This document shows, in pieces, positions 24,550-36,224 of a stretch of 64,000 nt of DNA. How positions within the stretch are numbered: position 1 is the first letter of the stretch; each line of letters starts with the position of its first letter. Source of the DNA: Lampris incognitus. Lineage: Eukaryota > Chordata > Actinopteri > Lampriformes > Lampridae. The position numbers and the translations under genes were made by a program. A model generated the notes under the pieces. That model saw only the letters and a list, made by a program, of their open reading frames with translations, was not told where the DNA came from and did not search any database. The stretch covers positions 49,955,843 through 50,019,842 of the forward strand of contig NC_079215.1 of assembly GCF_029633865.1 (NCBI RefSeq). The letters are read 5' to 3'.

Positions 24550-25560
24550 GCGAGGGGAGGGCATCTCAAAATGTGGATTTGAATATATTGTTCAGTTAAA
24601 GGAGTTGGTGTGGATGCGTGTGTGTCAGAACTGTGCATGTGTTTATGTTTGGGGGGGGGGGGCTTTTAACTGGGGGCAGTGGGTTGATCACTTGTAACTA
24701 AACATTGAGAGGTATTGAGAGGGACCTCAAATGAGGCGCCCAAGGTCACATGTAAAGAAAGTCTGAATGACTTCGTATTGCTGGAAATAAAAAGAACTAG
24801 AAACGCTCAAGTGACCAGGAAACTGTACTTTTATCTTCATGCGATCTCAGTACAATTGATTTAAACGATGGCGGGGGGGGGTTGAAGAAATGGTTGATCT
24901 TTGTTTTTATTTTACTTTGGGGGAATAGCTTTTCTTTTTTACTATTAGGATGACCTTCAATACTAAGGTTTTTTTTTTCCCTTGCATTCCATCGGAAATC
25001 TGATGTCACTCATGAAACTTGTCCGCTGTGGACTTATTTACACACATGAAAGGTAGACTCATTGACGTTACATAACACCTTGAATCCAGGGTCATTTCTG
25101 AATCGAGTTGTTTGTGAATAACTGAAGGCACTTTTGATGTTTCTGTTTTATTGTCTTGCCTTCTGCTCTTATTCTGATCTTGAAGGAGAGGTCTGACCTG
25201 TTTATAGAAATCTGCCAAACATCCTTGAGTCTGTCCTTTCATTGAAGACACAGTGATGTACGTGTCCTGTGGGAGCAATCCCCCAAGTCTTTTGTCTCAA
25301 TACCTGACCCGACAGCAAATGCATATTGCTGTCTGGTATTGCACTTGCATATTTGGTACTGGTGCTTTAACTGAGGCCCATTGAACGCTTGTCTTTTTTT
25401 TCTTCTTTTTTTCTTTCTTTTTCTTTTTCTTTTCTTTTTTTTTTTTTTGCTGTGATACACGTTGGGTGTATTGGCAGATCTGTATTTGCTGTGCCATCTG
25501 TACAATAAAATGAATAAATCCCTGCTTCCCCCCAACATTGTGGGTTCATTATCCACATTT
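24550..25560 (+). other. luc7l 3' UTR and downstream
   Basis: AATAAA at 24785-24790 is the first likely poly(A) signal. A second AATAAA occurs near 25504, after a T-rich CTTT tract (about 25395-25449). A G homopolymer lies at about 24651-24661. No other gene is seen. Confidence 0.5.
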
Positions 25561-25689
25561 GACTCGACGGGTTTTTTTTTTTAAAATCGATTTAATTCAT
25601 TCAGTGGATTCATTAGCCACATTTGACTCTTTAGTGTATGGTTTTTTTCCTAAATGACTTTGTGGCAATCCCGTTTGCACGAAACGTGT

Positions 25690-25927
25690 GCATTGAATTT
25701 GAGGAGCCACAAACGTGCTGCAAGTTGCGTCGCAGACGCTTGGCGGCGGAATTTCACCGCAAGTAAACGGAAGGCGTAACGCCGTCGTGACGTCAGACGC
25801 AATTTTTTTGTACGTCAGACGCAAGTTTGGGGGAAAAGGCGCGCGCACGAAGTGTCAACCGTATGGAGCAGTTTGTTTCTGTTAACGTCTCTAAAATCAT
25901 TCCGTCTGCGTCCATGTCCACCGCAAC
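25690..25927 (+). promoter_or_regulatory. cenpm: Putative cenpm promoter and 5' leader
   Basis: CpG-rich, TATA-less stretch. A 13-bp direct repeat ACGTCAGACGCAA occurs at 25790-25802 and 25812-25824. The first copy overlaps TGACGTCA, a perfect CRE/ATF palindrome. A GGCGCGCGC block (E2F-like setting) follows near 25838. An upstream ATG at 25863 opens a 25-codon frame ending at 25940, overlapping the cenpm start out of frame. Confidence 0.45.
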
Positions 25928-28900
25928 ATGTCTACTCTGAAGCCATTCAATAAACTGCCCGCTTTAAATGAGGCAAACATCCTGGTAAGTTTATTTTCGA
26001 GCTTTAGTGAACGTTGCGTAGAAAGCGGCGGCACTGCCTGAACGCTAGCTTAGTGACGAAAACAGCCGCTGGTTGTGTTGAATGGATTGTCTTTTTCCTT
26101 TCTTCTGCGGTGGGCTCTGTTCCGTTTTTCCTCGCAGCTGGTGGAAAATGAAGAGCGATTCCAGCAGAGTTTAGCTGACGTGATGGTGGAAGAGAAGAAG
26201 TTCGTCATTAAAGTGTGAGTTAAAACTGTTGTGTTTGCAAACCGTTCAGGTAGAAGTAACACGACGTTGTGACGCACTCAACAGTTGTGTTCATGTTAGA
26301 CCAATTTATCATGGACTGTATGTAGTTAAGCCAGTTCTCCCGTAGTTTGTGAACTTAGAATAAGTTCCAAGAGGGTTTATCATTAGACATAGTTGTATAA
26401 TCATTGTACCGTGGTCTCTCTGGACTACTTTATTAATCAAAGTCTGATAAGTTATTTAACATCGGAGCTGTGATTGTGTGTGTGTGTGTCTATACCAACG
26501 AAGAATGCTTGCTAGGCCTATTACTACTACTACTGCTGCTGCTTTAGGCTGCTCCCGTTGGAGGTCGCCACAGCGGATCATCCGTTTCCATTTCTTGCTG
26601 TCTTCTGCATCTTCCTTTGTCACACCAGCCACCTACATGTCCTCCCTCATCACATCTATAAACTTCCTCTTTGGCCTTCCTCTTTTCCTCTTCCCTGGCA
26701 GCTCCATATTCAACATCCTTCTCCCAATATGCCCAGCATCTCTCCTCCACACATGTCCAAGCCATCTCAATCTTGCCTATCTTGCTTTGTCTCCAAACCG
26801 TCCAACTTGAGCGGTCCCTCTAATATAGTCATTCCTAATCCTGTCCTTCTTCGTCACTCCCAGTGAAAATCTTAGCGTCAGAATGTTTACTAGGCCTGTT
26901 TGTTGTAATTTGGATGGGTAAGATAGCTGGATATTTCCCATATCCTCCATGCCACTGCCGATCCTTCGCAATATGGATTATACATTATGTGTTGTTTGCT
27001 GTGTCAAACAGGAGACTGGCTAAGAATCTGCCACTGCCCGTGAAGAATGAAGAGTCCCGTCCCAGAATAGACCTGGTGGTGTTCATCATCAACCTGACTT
27101 CAGAACTTAGGTAATTTAATATATCCTGTGATATTGGGCTATACAAATAAAATTGACATATGAAGGGTTGTCTTTATGCATGCTCAATAATCCAGGTAAG
27201 AAAATCAAAGAAGGTTGAATCAGTTCATTTGGCTACAACGTTTATTGACAGATACGCTTCATCACTCATCTAAGTGACCTCTTCAGTCTAAACTGACTGC
27301 AGGTATCCCCACCCTTATAAACAATACAGTGGCATAACGACCGAAACCATCGACCAGTTTCATATGCAAATATGGGCGTGACCATTAACTACAGTTTCAA
27401 TGGCCATGTGTAGTGTTCACAGAGGATTTGGGAATGCTTGCAATCACAGCATTATAAGATTGTAAGGTGGCGGCAGATGTACTCTTGGCCCCCTCACCCC
27501 TTGGTTCAGGGATGGTCATTCCCTCTCAACATACTAGATGGTCTCTTTGACTCCCCATTCAAACTAGCGTTCCTCCCCATCAAGGATGTGCACATCTTCC
27601 TCCTTGAAAGAGTGGCCACTGGCCTGTAGACGGGTGTAGACTGCGGAGTTCTGGTCTGACACGTTAGCTCTCCTGTGTTGTGCCATTCTCTTGGCCAGTG
27701 TCTGTTTGGTTTCCCCAATGTACAAACACCAATTCCAATGAAGTTGGGATGTTGTGTAAAACGTGAATAAAAACAGAATACAATGATTTGCAAATCCTTT
27801 TCGACCTATATTCAATTGAATACACTACAAAGACAAGATATTTAATGTTCAAACTGATAAACTTTATTGTTTTTGCAAATTTTCACTCATTTTGAATTTG
27901 ATGCCTGTAACATGCTCCAAAGAAGCTGGGACAGGGGTAACAAAAGACTGGGAAAGTTGAGGATTGCTCAAAAAACACAAGTTTGGAACATTCCATAGAT
28001 TAATTGGAAACAGGTGAGTGTCATGATTGGGTATAAAAGGAGCATCCCTGAAAGGCTCAGTCGTTCACAAGCAAGGATGGGGCGAGGTTTACCACTTTGT
28101 GAACAACTGCGTGAGCAACTAGTCCAACAGTTTAAGAACAACGTTTCTCAATGTACAATTGCAAGGAATTTAGGGATTTCATCATCTACAGTCCATAATA
28201 TCATCAAAAGATTCAGAGAATCCGGACAAATCTCTGCACGTAAGCGGCAAGGCCGAAAACCAACATTGAATGCCCGTGACCTTCGATCCCTCAGGCGGCA
28301 CTACATTAAAAATCGACATCATTCTGTAAAGGATATTACCACATAGGCTCAGGAATACTTCGGAAAACCATTGTCAGTTAACACAGTTCGTTGCTACATC
28401 TACAAGTGCAAGTTAAAACTCTACCATGCAAAGCGAAAGCTATATATAAACAACACCCAGAAACGCCGCTGGCTTCTCTGGGCCCAAGCTCATCTGAGAT
28501 GGACTGACGCAAAGTGGAAAAGTGTGCTGTGGTCTGACGAGTACACATTTCAGATTGTTTTTGGAAATCATGGATGTCGTGTCCTCCGGGCTAAAGAGGA
28601 AAAGGACCATCCAGATTGTTATCAGCGCAAAGTTCAAAAGCCAGCATCTGTGATGGTATGGGGGTGTGTTAGTGCCCATGGCATGGGTAACTTGCACATC
28701 TGTGAAGGCACCATAAATGCTGAAAGGTACATACAGGTTTTGGAGCAACATATGCTGCCATCCAAGCGACGTCTTTTTCAGGGACGTCCCTGCTTATTTC
28801 AGCAAGACAATACCAAGCCACATTCTGCACGTATTACAACAGCGTGACTTCGTAGTAAGAGTGCAGGTACTAGACTGGCCTACCTGCAGTCCAGACCTGT

Positions 28901-31900
28901 CTCCCTTTGAAAATGTGTGGCGCATTATGAAGTGCAAAATACGACAACGGAGACCCCGGACTGTTGAGCAACTGAAGTCGTACATCAAGCAATAATGGGA
29001 AAGAATTCCACTTGCAAAGCTTCAACAATTAGTGTCCTCAGTTCCCAAATGCTTATTGAGTGTTGTTAAAAGGAAAGGTGATGTAACACAGTGGTAAACA
29101 TGCCCCTGTCCCAGCTTTTTGGAACGTGCTGCAGGCATCAAATTCAAAATGCGTGAATATTTGCAAAAAAACAATAATGTTTATCAGTTTGAACATTAAA
29201 TATCTTGTCTTTGTAGTGTATTCAATTGAATATAGGTCAAAAAGGATTTGCAAATCATAGTATTCTGTTTTTGGTTTTTTTTTTCTAAATTTATTTCTGT
29301 TTCCCCCCCCCCCCCAATTTTAGTGGCCAATCGCTCCCTATTTTAAGTCAAACACCCACCCTCGTACTGTATGCGTTCACCAACTGCATCTCTCCGGCCG
29401 GCAGTCTCGAAGGAGATGCCTCACCACTTTCGTGACAAGGCGAATCCAGGCCGAACCACTGCTGCTTTTATTTAAGTTTTACACAACGTCCCAACTTCAT
29501 TGGAATTGGGGTTTGTACAAGTCACAGCAATCTTCTTGGCGTTTAACAGCATACACTATAGTGTTCTGTTTGAGCAACTGAGACGCGTTGTTTGGAAAAT
29601 AAGCGCCTCAACATCTTTTTCAAACACCGTGTCTCAGTTGCTTTCAAACCCCAAAACACGCTGCACCAGAAGTTGGTCCACCCCAAGGATTGGGTCCCCT
29701 GGCACAAACGGCAATATACACTCACTGGCCACTTTATTAGGTACACCTTGCTAGTACCGGGTTGGACCCCCTTTTGCCTTCAGAACTGCCTTAATCCTTC
29801 GTGGCATAGATTCAACAAGGTACTGGAAACATTCCTCAGAGAGTTTGGTCCATATTGACATGATAGCATCACGCAGTTGCTGCAGATTTGTCGGCTGCAC
29901 ATCCATGATGCGAATCTCCCAGTCCACCACATCCCAAAGGTGCTCTATTGGATTGCTTTGCTTTCATGTTGTTAACGCCAAATTCTGACCCTACCATCCG
30001 AATGTTGCAGCAGAAATCGAGACTCATCAGACCAGGCGACGTTTTTCCAATCTTCTATTGTCCAATTTTGGTGAGCCTGTGCGAATTGTAGCCTCAGTTT
30101 CCTGTTCTTAGCTGACAGGAGTGGCACCCGGTGTGGTCTTCTGCTGCTGTAGCCCATCTGCCTCAAGGTTCGACGTATTGTGCGTTCAGAGATGCTCTTC
30201 TGCATACCTCGGTTGTAATGCGTGGTTATTTGAGTTACTGTTGCCTTTCTATCAGCTCGAACCAGTCTGGCCATTCTCCTCTGACCTCTGGCATCAACAA
30301 GGCATTTTCACCCACAGAACTGCCGCTCACTGGATATTTTCTCTTTTTCAGACCATTCTCTGTAAACCCTAGAGATGGTTGTGCGTGAAAATCCCAGTAG
30401 ATCAGCAGTTTCTGAAATGCTCAGACCAGCCCATCTGGCACCAACAACCATGCCACGTTCAAAGTCACTTAAATCACCTTTCTTCCCCATTCTGATGCTG
30501 GGTTTGAACTGCAGCAGATCGTCTTGACCATGTCTACATGCCTAAATGCATTGAGTTGCTGCCATGTGATTGGCTGATAAGAAATTTGCGTTAACGAGCA
30601 GTTGGACAGGTGTGCCTAATAAAGTGGCCGGTGAGTGTAGTGTACGCTGTTAAGTACCAGGAGGATTGCCATGACTTGTACATTGGGGAAACTAAACAGA
30701 TGCTGGTCAAGAGGATGGCCCAGCACAGGAGAGTAAACCCATCAGGCCAGGACTCCGCAGTCTACATCCATCTACAGTCTAGTGGCCACTCTTTCAAGGA
30801 TGAGGATGTGCACATCCTTGATAGAGAGGGATGCTGGTTTGACGATGGAGTCAAAGAGGCCATCTATGTGAAGAAGGAATGACCATCCAGCTTACAATCT
30901 TACAATGCTGTAATTTCAGATGTTCCTAAATCCTCTGAATAGTACATATGGCCAATGAAACTGTAGTTAATGGTCACGCCCATACCTGCATATGAAACTG
31001 GCTGTGGGTTTCGGTCATTATGCCACTGTATTCTTTATAAGGGTGGGGATACCTGCAGTCGGTTTAGACTGAAGAGGTCACTTAGATGAGTGATGAAACG
31101 TATCTGTCAATAAACGTATCCAGATGAAATGACCATCATCTACTACTACTACTGCTGCTGCTTCTTTCGGCTGCTCCCGTTGGAGGTCGCCACAGCAGAT
31201 CATCCCTTTCCATTTCTTCCTGTCCTCTGCATCTTCCTCTGTCACACCAGCCACCTACATGTCCTCCCTCACCACATCCATAAACCTCCTCTTTGGCCTT
31301 CCTCTTTTCCTCTTACGTGGCAGTGCCATATTCATCATCCTTCTCCCAATATACCCAGTATCTCTCCTCTACACATGTCCAAGCCATCTCAATCTTGCCT
31401 CTCTTGCTTTGTCTCCAAACCGTCCAACTTGAGCGGTCCCTCTAATATAGTCATTCCTAATCCTGTCCTTCTTCGTCACTCCCAGTGAAAATCTTAGCAT
31501 CTTCAACTCTGCCACCTCCAGCTCCGCCTCCTGTCTTTTTGTCAGTGCCCCTGTCTCCAAACCATATAACATAACTGGTCTCACAACCGTCTTGTAAACC
31601 TTCCCTTTAACTCTTGCTGGTACCCTTCTGTCGCAAGTCACTCCTGACACTCTTCTCCACCCTACCTGCACTCTCTTCTTCACCTCTCTTCTGCACTCTC
31701 CGTTACTTTGGACAGTTGACCCCAAGTATTTAAACTCATACGCCTTCATCACCTCTACTCCATGCATCCTCACTATTCCGCTGTCCTCCCTCTCATTCAC
31801 GCATAGGTATTCCGTCTTGCTCCTACTGACTTTCATTCCACTTCATTTCATTTCATTCCATATGTCAAACCACCTAAAGAGACCTAAAAGGTAAGATAGA

Positions 31901-34900
31901 GATAGAATGTATCAACTATGTTTTTATCTTTTGTTCAAAGGAGGTTTATATACACACCCCTCACACCCCTTCACTTTCCCCACATTTTGTTATGTAACAG
32001 CCTTATTCCAAAATGGATTAAATTCCTTTTTTTTCTCATCAATCTACATACAATACCCCATAATGACAAAGTGAAAAAGGTTTTGTAGAAATTTTTTGCA
32101 AATTTATTAAAAATAAAAAACTGAAATATTGCATGTACATACGTATTCACACCCTTTGCTATGACACTCAAAATTGATCTCAGGTTCATCCTGTTTCCAC
32201 TGATCATCCTTGAGATGTTTCTACATCTTGATTGGAGTCCACCTGTAGTAAATTCAATTGATCGGACATGATTTGGAAAGGCACACACCTGTCTATATAA
32301 GGTCCCACTGTTGACAGTGCATGTCAGAGCAGAAACCAAGCCATGAAGTCAAAGGAATTGTCTGTGGACCTCCGAGACAGGATTGTATCGAGGCACAGAT
32401 CTGGGGAAGGGTACAAAGAAATTTCTACAGCTTTGAAGGTCCCGAAGAGCACAGTGGTCTCCATCATTCGTAAATCGAAGAAGTTTGGATCCACCAGGAC
32501 TCTTCCTAGAGCTGGCCGCCCAGCCAAACTGAGCAATCGGGGGAGAAGGGCCTTGGTCAGGGAGGTGACCAAGAACCCAATGGTCTCTGTGACAGCTCCA
32601 GCGTTCCTCTGTGGAGATGGGAGAACCTTCCAGAAGGACAACCATCTCTGCAGCACTCCACCAATCAGGCCTTTATGGTAGAGTGGCCAGACGGAAGCCT
32701 CTGCTCAGTAAAAGGCACATAACAGCCCGCTTGGAGTTTGCTAGAAAGCACCTAAAGGACTCTCAGACCATGAGAAACAAGATTCTCTGGTCTGTTGAAA
32801 CCAAGATTGAACTCTTTGGCCTGAATGCCAAACGGCACGTCTGGAGGTAACCAGGCACCTCTCATCACCTTGCAAATACCATTCCTACAGTGAAGCATGG
32901 TGATGGCAGCATCATGCTGTGGGGATGTTTTTCAGCGACAGGAACTGGGAGACTAGTCAGGATCAAGGGAAAGATGAATGGAGCAAAGTACAGAGAGATC
33001 CTTGATGAAAACCTGCTCCAGAGCGCTCAGGACCTCAGACTGGGGCGAAGGTTTACCTTTCAACACGACAACGACCCTAAGCACACAGCCAAGACAACGA
33101 AGGAGTGGCTTCGGGACAAGTCTGTGAATGTCCTTGAGTGGCCCAGCCAGAGCCCAGACTTGAACCCCATTGAACATCTCTGGAAAGACCTGAAAATAGC
33201 TGTGCAGCGATGCTCCCCATCTAACCTTACAGAGCTCGAGAGGATCTGCAGAGAAGAATGGGAGAAATACCCCAAATATAGGTGTGCCAAGCTTGTAGCT
33301 TCATACCCAAGAAGACTTGAGGCTGTAATTGCTGCCAATGGTGCCTCAACCAAGTACTGAGTAAAGGGTGTGAATACTTATGTACATGCAATATTTCAGT
33401 TTTTTATTTTTAATAAATTTGCAAAAATTTCTACAAAACCTTTTCGCTTTGTCATTATGGGGTATTGTATGTAGGTTGATGAGAAAAAAAAGGAATTTAA
33501 TCCATTTTGGAATAAGGCTGTATCATAACAAAACGTGGGAAAGTGAAGGGGTGTGAATACTTTCCGGATGCACTGTATGAGCTATACTTGTTACCCCATG
33601 GGTCCAGTACCCTTATGTTTGTCCCTTAAGCAGTTATGACTTACCTGATTTTATCACCTAAGCCAAAACCCTGAAGCCAGTAGCCTTGTAGTAATTTCTT
33701 TGTTGACAGTTTGTGTCTTTAAACAACTGGTCGATAATATATCAAATGTTTCATATAATCTAATAACTTTTAATATTTTGTTTTAACAGTGTTGGACAGA
33801 ATGCACAATTTCCTAATGTTATTTTGATGGTAGCACATACTGTTTTTGTTTTGTTTTTTTTTGTTTTTTTCTGCAGTTTACAATCGGCAGAAGCTTCCCT
33901 GAAACACTTGGACCCTGGATATTTCCATGGAAAAGTTTGTTTCATGGTCACTAATGGTACGGAGATACATGCAATTCCAAAAGTACCTGCTTAGTTTAGA
34001 GTTCTCTATCCCGGTCTGGTTGCAAGGCGGGGTGTAGGACAAAAATAGTAAAGGATGTAATGAAACGAGGGGGGAAAAAACATTCTTCTTAATGGTATAA
34101 TTTTTAACAATTTATATGTCCAACTTCTTACAGTGTTGGAGACCATCCCTCAGATCAGTTTTTGTTTGTGTCTCTGGCTGGCTGCCTTCAACTGTTTCTC
34201 TTATCCTCTAGCTCGTAATGTGTCAGTTCCACCTGAGCGCCTGGACACTGTCAGAAAGCTGGCTGCATCACTCCACTGCCCCCTTCTGTGTGCAGAGGAT
34301 CAGGTTGGTGTCAAAAGAATTTGTGAACATTTTCATCTGATGTACCGCAAAGCAGAAAAAGGAGGAGTCGACAAAGTTCTATGTGTTTCCTAGCCTTGAC
34401 CTTGTCAGAATCATGCCTTACCCACAAAGTTAGCGGTGCCTCTGCCACAGGTAGTGCCTTGCATGAAATGATTAATAGATAAGCCATATGAATGAATTTT
34501 TGCAGATGTATATAGATAAAGAGAGTCTATGTTTTGTCTACATTTCAGTCTATAACAATACTTTGCTCCCCTACATATTCAATTGTTGTACATGGTAACT
34601 GTCCTAGCCCCCAGTCATTTCACTGTCATGGTTACAAAGCTGAAAATACAGCAGTCAGTCAAAGTCCATCAACAGCGAGCCACCATGACCTTATGAGTTT
34701 CTATTTGGGGTCCACTTGTTTATGTACCAACTTTATGGACAATTTAACATTAAGACATCTGACATTATGTTTACAATATATTTTATTGTATTTTGTTGTT
34801 TTATCTTTACTGTGTGCATTATTTTATCCAGTTGTATAAGACACCTTATAACATCGTTTAGAAAGGTGCAATATGAATAAAGTTTATTATTTATCAAGCA

Positions 34901-35097
34901 TTAAATAATAATTAAAAAGAGCCCTCTCTAATTATCTTCTTTTCCAGTCACCAGATGGTGTGACCAATGCAGCAGAGAGACTTTTGGTCATTCTGAAGGT
35001 AGCCGCCGGCCTCGTTCCCATGGCCACTGCCCTCTACCTGTCCAACCTCACCCGCTGCACCATGCCCATGGACATGGAGCAGCAGAATTTGGATTAA
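25928..35097 (+). CDS. cenpm: Centromere protein M (CENP-M), 184 aa, six exons
   Basis: Exons 25928-25984, 26138-26214, 27012-27110, 33877-33956, 34212-34303 and 34948-35097 (TAA). They total 555 nt with phases that close. CENP-M is a small-GTPase-like protein that no longer binds nucleotide. It is part of the CENP-H/I/K/M complex of the constitutive centromere-associated network and stabilises CENP-I. The diagnostic stretches are [20 protein letters not shown], then [36 protein letters not shown] and [13 protein letters not shown]. These follow human CENPM segment by segment, and the length (184 against 180) agrees. Intron 3 (6.8 kb) is filled with retroelements and Tc1 copies. Poly(A) signal at 35875-35880. 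Confidence 0.95.
26515..26880 (-). mobile_element. RTE-clade LINE, 5'-truncated 3' fragment
   Basis: It is the 3' end of the same LINE found at 31138-31855 and 51140-55700. The minus strand codes the tail of the reverse transcriptase ORF ([31 protein letters not shown]). The 3' end on this strand is a run of CAG and TAG triplets. Cut short at about 26880, as is usual for incomplete reverse transcription. Confidence 0.75.
27721..29516 (+). mobile_element. Tc1 transposon (DD34E) inserted in the PLE, inactive
   Basis: Terminal inverted repeats (CAAACACCAATTCCAATGAA at the left, complement TTCATTGGAATTGGGGTTTG at the right) are flanked by TA duplications. The PLE coding sequence resumes exactly on the other side. 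Transposase pieces lie at 28014-28346 (helix-turn-helix, [20 protein letters not shown]) and 28371-28847 ([20 protein letters not shown]). A third segment ([11 protein letters not shown]) lies near 28890. Two in-frame stops (about 28344 and 28845) and a frame shift after the second break the gene. A SINE-like insertion sits in its right arm. Confidence 0.85.
29268..29472 (-). mobile_element. SINE-like insertion in the right arm of the Tc1
   Basis: The Tc1 arm reads ...ATTCTGTTTTT, is interrupted for about 200 bp, and resumes at ATTTAAGTTTTACACAACG, judged against the left arm. On the minus strand the insert has GGAGCGATTGGCCACTAAAA, then ATTGGGG and an A-rich end. This is similar to the family B SINE 3' end at 9219 and 55956. 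The poly-C/poly-T tract at 29270-29317 is its tail. Confidence 0.55.
29585..31137 (+). mobile_element. Penelope-like element 3' part, plus strand, split by a Tc1
   Basis: Frame pieces on the plus strand read [33 protein letters not shown] (about 29628-29712), then after a Tc1 insertion [20 protein letters not shown] and [20 protein letters not shown] (30646-30882). Together these are the PLE linker and GIY-YIG endonuclease, ending in a stop after KEAIYVKKE. The 3' UTR has a hammerhead-like motif at 31069-31104. It abuts the minus-strand PLE head to head and an RTE fragment at its 3' end. Confidence 0.8.
29713..30642 (-). mobile_element. Internally deleted DD36E-type Tc1 inserted in the plus-strand PLE
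   Basis: Ends CACTCACTGGCCACTTTATT and its complement at 30615-30640 match the element at 52966-54185. The minus strand encodes [20 protein letters not shown] (30308-30490) and [20 protein letters not shown] up to [19 protein letters not shown] (29972-30274). The segment with the second Asp and the Glu of the catalytic triad is absent, so this is a non-autonomous deletion derivative (about 0.93 kb against 1.22 kb). Confidence 0.85.
31138..31855 (-). mobile_element. RTE-clade LINE, 5'-truncated 3' fragment
   Basis: The minus-strand frame at 31369-31836 reads [18 protein letters not shown], then [20 protein letters not shown] and [14 protein letters not shown]. This is the C-terminal part of an RTE/BovB-type reverse transcriptase ORF. 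The 3' end is the same CAG/TAG triplet run as in the copy at 26515. Confidence 0.85.
31945..33577 (+). mobile_element. Tc1 transposon (DD34E) with a broken transposase
   Basis: The right end reads GGTGTGAATACTTTCCGGAT, then GCACTGTA. The left arm (CCCCTTCACTTTCCCCACAT) pairs with it but has lost its outermost bases. Transposase pieces are 32343-32681 ([20 protein letters not shown], first helix-turn-helix), about 32611-32850 ([20 protein letters not shown]) and 32890-33360 ([43 protein letters not shown]; ending ANGASTKY). One frame shift (between the first two) and one in-frame TAA (32848-32850) break it. Confidence 0.9.
33957..34947. other. cenpm introns 4-5
   Basis: Apart from exon 5 (34212-34303) no repeat, coding sequence or structured signal was recognised. 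Confidence 0.4.
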
Positions 35098-35720
35098 TCC
35101 TTAAACCCTTTGTAGGTAGAGGGGATTCCTGCTTGTACATCCACCACAGTTTACCGCAGTATCAGACATGCCAAACTAAAAACACAACACATTTTGTATT
35201 ATAAATGAGCATCGGTCCTTTCTGAGACTCTTAATCTATGCTGTTCCCGCAACAAAAACACTCAAGGGGCAAAAGTGCCCCTGCTGGGGATGTATGAGAC
35301 GTGGAATGTCGAGACAGCAAGTGCCATTCAGAGTAATATCTTCTGATATAAATACCAAATTGGGTGATACTATATAGTAGGACTTTGTATAGTGTATGTG
35401 ATGTCTATTGTACATTTCCATTCATATTCCCAACATAGTCTGTGTCGAATGTGTTAGTGTTTTGTGAATAATAATTTACAGTGCAAACAGATACTTTAGT
35501 CATTGATAGAGGGGATCTAACATATATATTAATGTAGCTGTATAGGGTGGCATGGCTCAGAAGGTAGAGCGAGTCGTCTACTAATCGGAAGTTTGTGGGT
35601 TCAGTCCCCGGCTCCTGCGGACAGCGTGTCAAAGTGTCCTTGACCAAGACACTGAGCCCTTAACTGCTCCTGATGACCAGGTTGGCACCTTACATGGCAG
35701 CCCCCGCCATTAGTGTATGA

Positions 35721-35783
<63 letters not shown>

Positions 35784-35885
35784 AGAATGTGAGGCATGCA
35801 TTGTAAAGCGCTTTTGAGTGGTCAGTAGACTAAAAAAGCACAATATAAAATGCATTCCATTTACCATGTATATAAATAAAGAGCT
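35098..35885 (+). other. cenpm: cenpm 3' UTR
   Basis: It runs to AATAAA at 35875-35880. It contains a tRNA-headed SINE and a GT microsatellite, so the mature transcript probably carries SINE sequence in its tail. Confidence 0.5.
35545..35866 (+). mobile_element. tRNA-derived SINE with internal GT microsatellite
   Basis: The head has a pol III A-box-like TGGCTCAGAAGGTAGAGCG and a B-box-like GGGTTCAGTCCCC. The body has GTCCTTGACCAAGACACTGA and the tail GTAAAGCGCTTTTGAGTGG. This is the common teleost SINE layout. A (GT)n tract of about 58 bp lies at 35724-35781. It is a SINE, not a tRNA gene: the head has no intact cloverleaf 3' half. Confidence 0.75.
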
Positions 35886-36224
35886 TTTGATTGAAAATAC
35901 ATGAATAAGTAGTCATTTCTTTCTTCTTTTGATGAATAGAATATTTTTCATTTCTAGGGTGTTTCAGTGAATAGGCTATTTTGTTAAGTCTGTTTTTGAT
36001 AGATCAGGGTCTCTAAATTACAGATCATCTAGTATGTAGTAGCCTACTGTTTTTCAACCAACACTAGAGGCAGTCTAAACGCAATTAGAATTTGGCTTCT
36101 CAGTGTTACCCAGTGATCCAAGTATTATAGGCGTTAATGTCAAAGACCCAAATGGATACACTGTTGTTGTGGGAAAGGCTCTATCTGGCATACCCCATCA
36201 CCTGAAACCCAATAGGGTATTATA

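Larger units (their letters stand above)
27170..29578 (-). mobile_element. Penelope-like element (PLE) 3' part, minus strand, split by a Tc1
   Basis: It codes a GIY-YIG endonuclease on the minus strand: [19 protein letters not shown] is readable at 27564-27815. Upstream residues ([13 protein letters not shown]) continue beyond a Tc1 insertion, at 29516-29560. The 3' region carries a hammerhead-like motif at 27249-27287 and ends near 27170 with a tail (ACCTGGAT..TGAG) like the units at 62250 and 14567. PLEs are telomerase-related retroelements that use this endonuclease for target cleavage. 5'-truncated; lies in cenpm intron 3. Confidence 0.8.

Noticed and set aside
35545-35620. A tRNA gene, because of the GGCTCAG...GTAGAGCG and GGTTCAGTCCCC boxes
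   Set aside because: The sequence runs on into a SINE body and tail and does not close an acceptor stem. The boxes are a SINE's pol III promoter.
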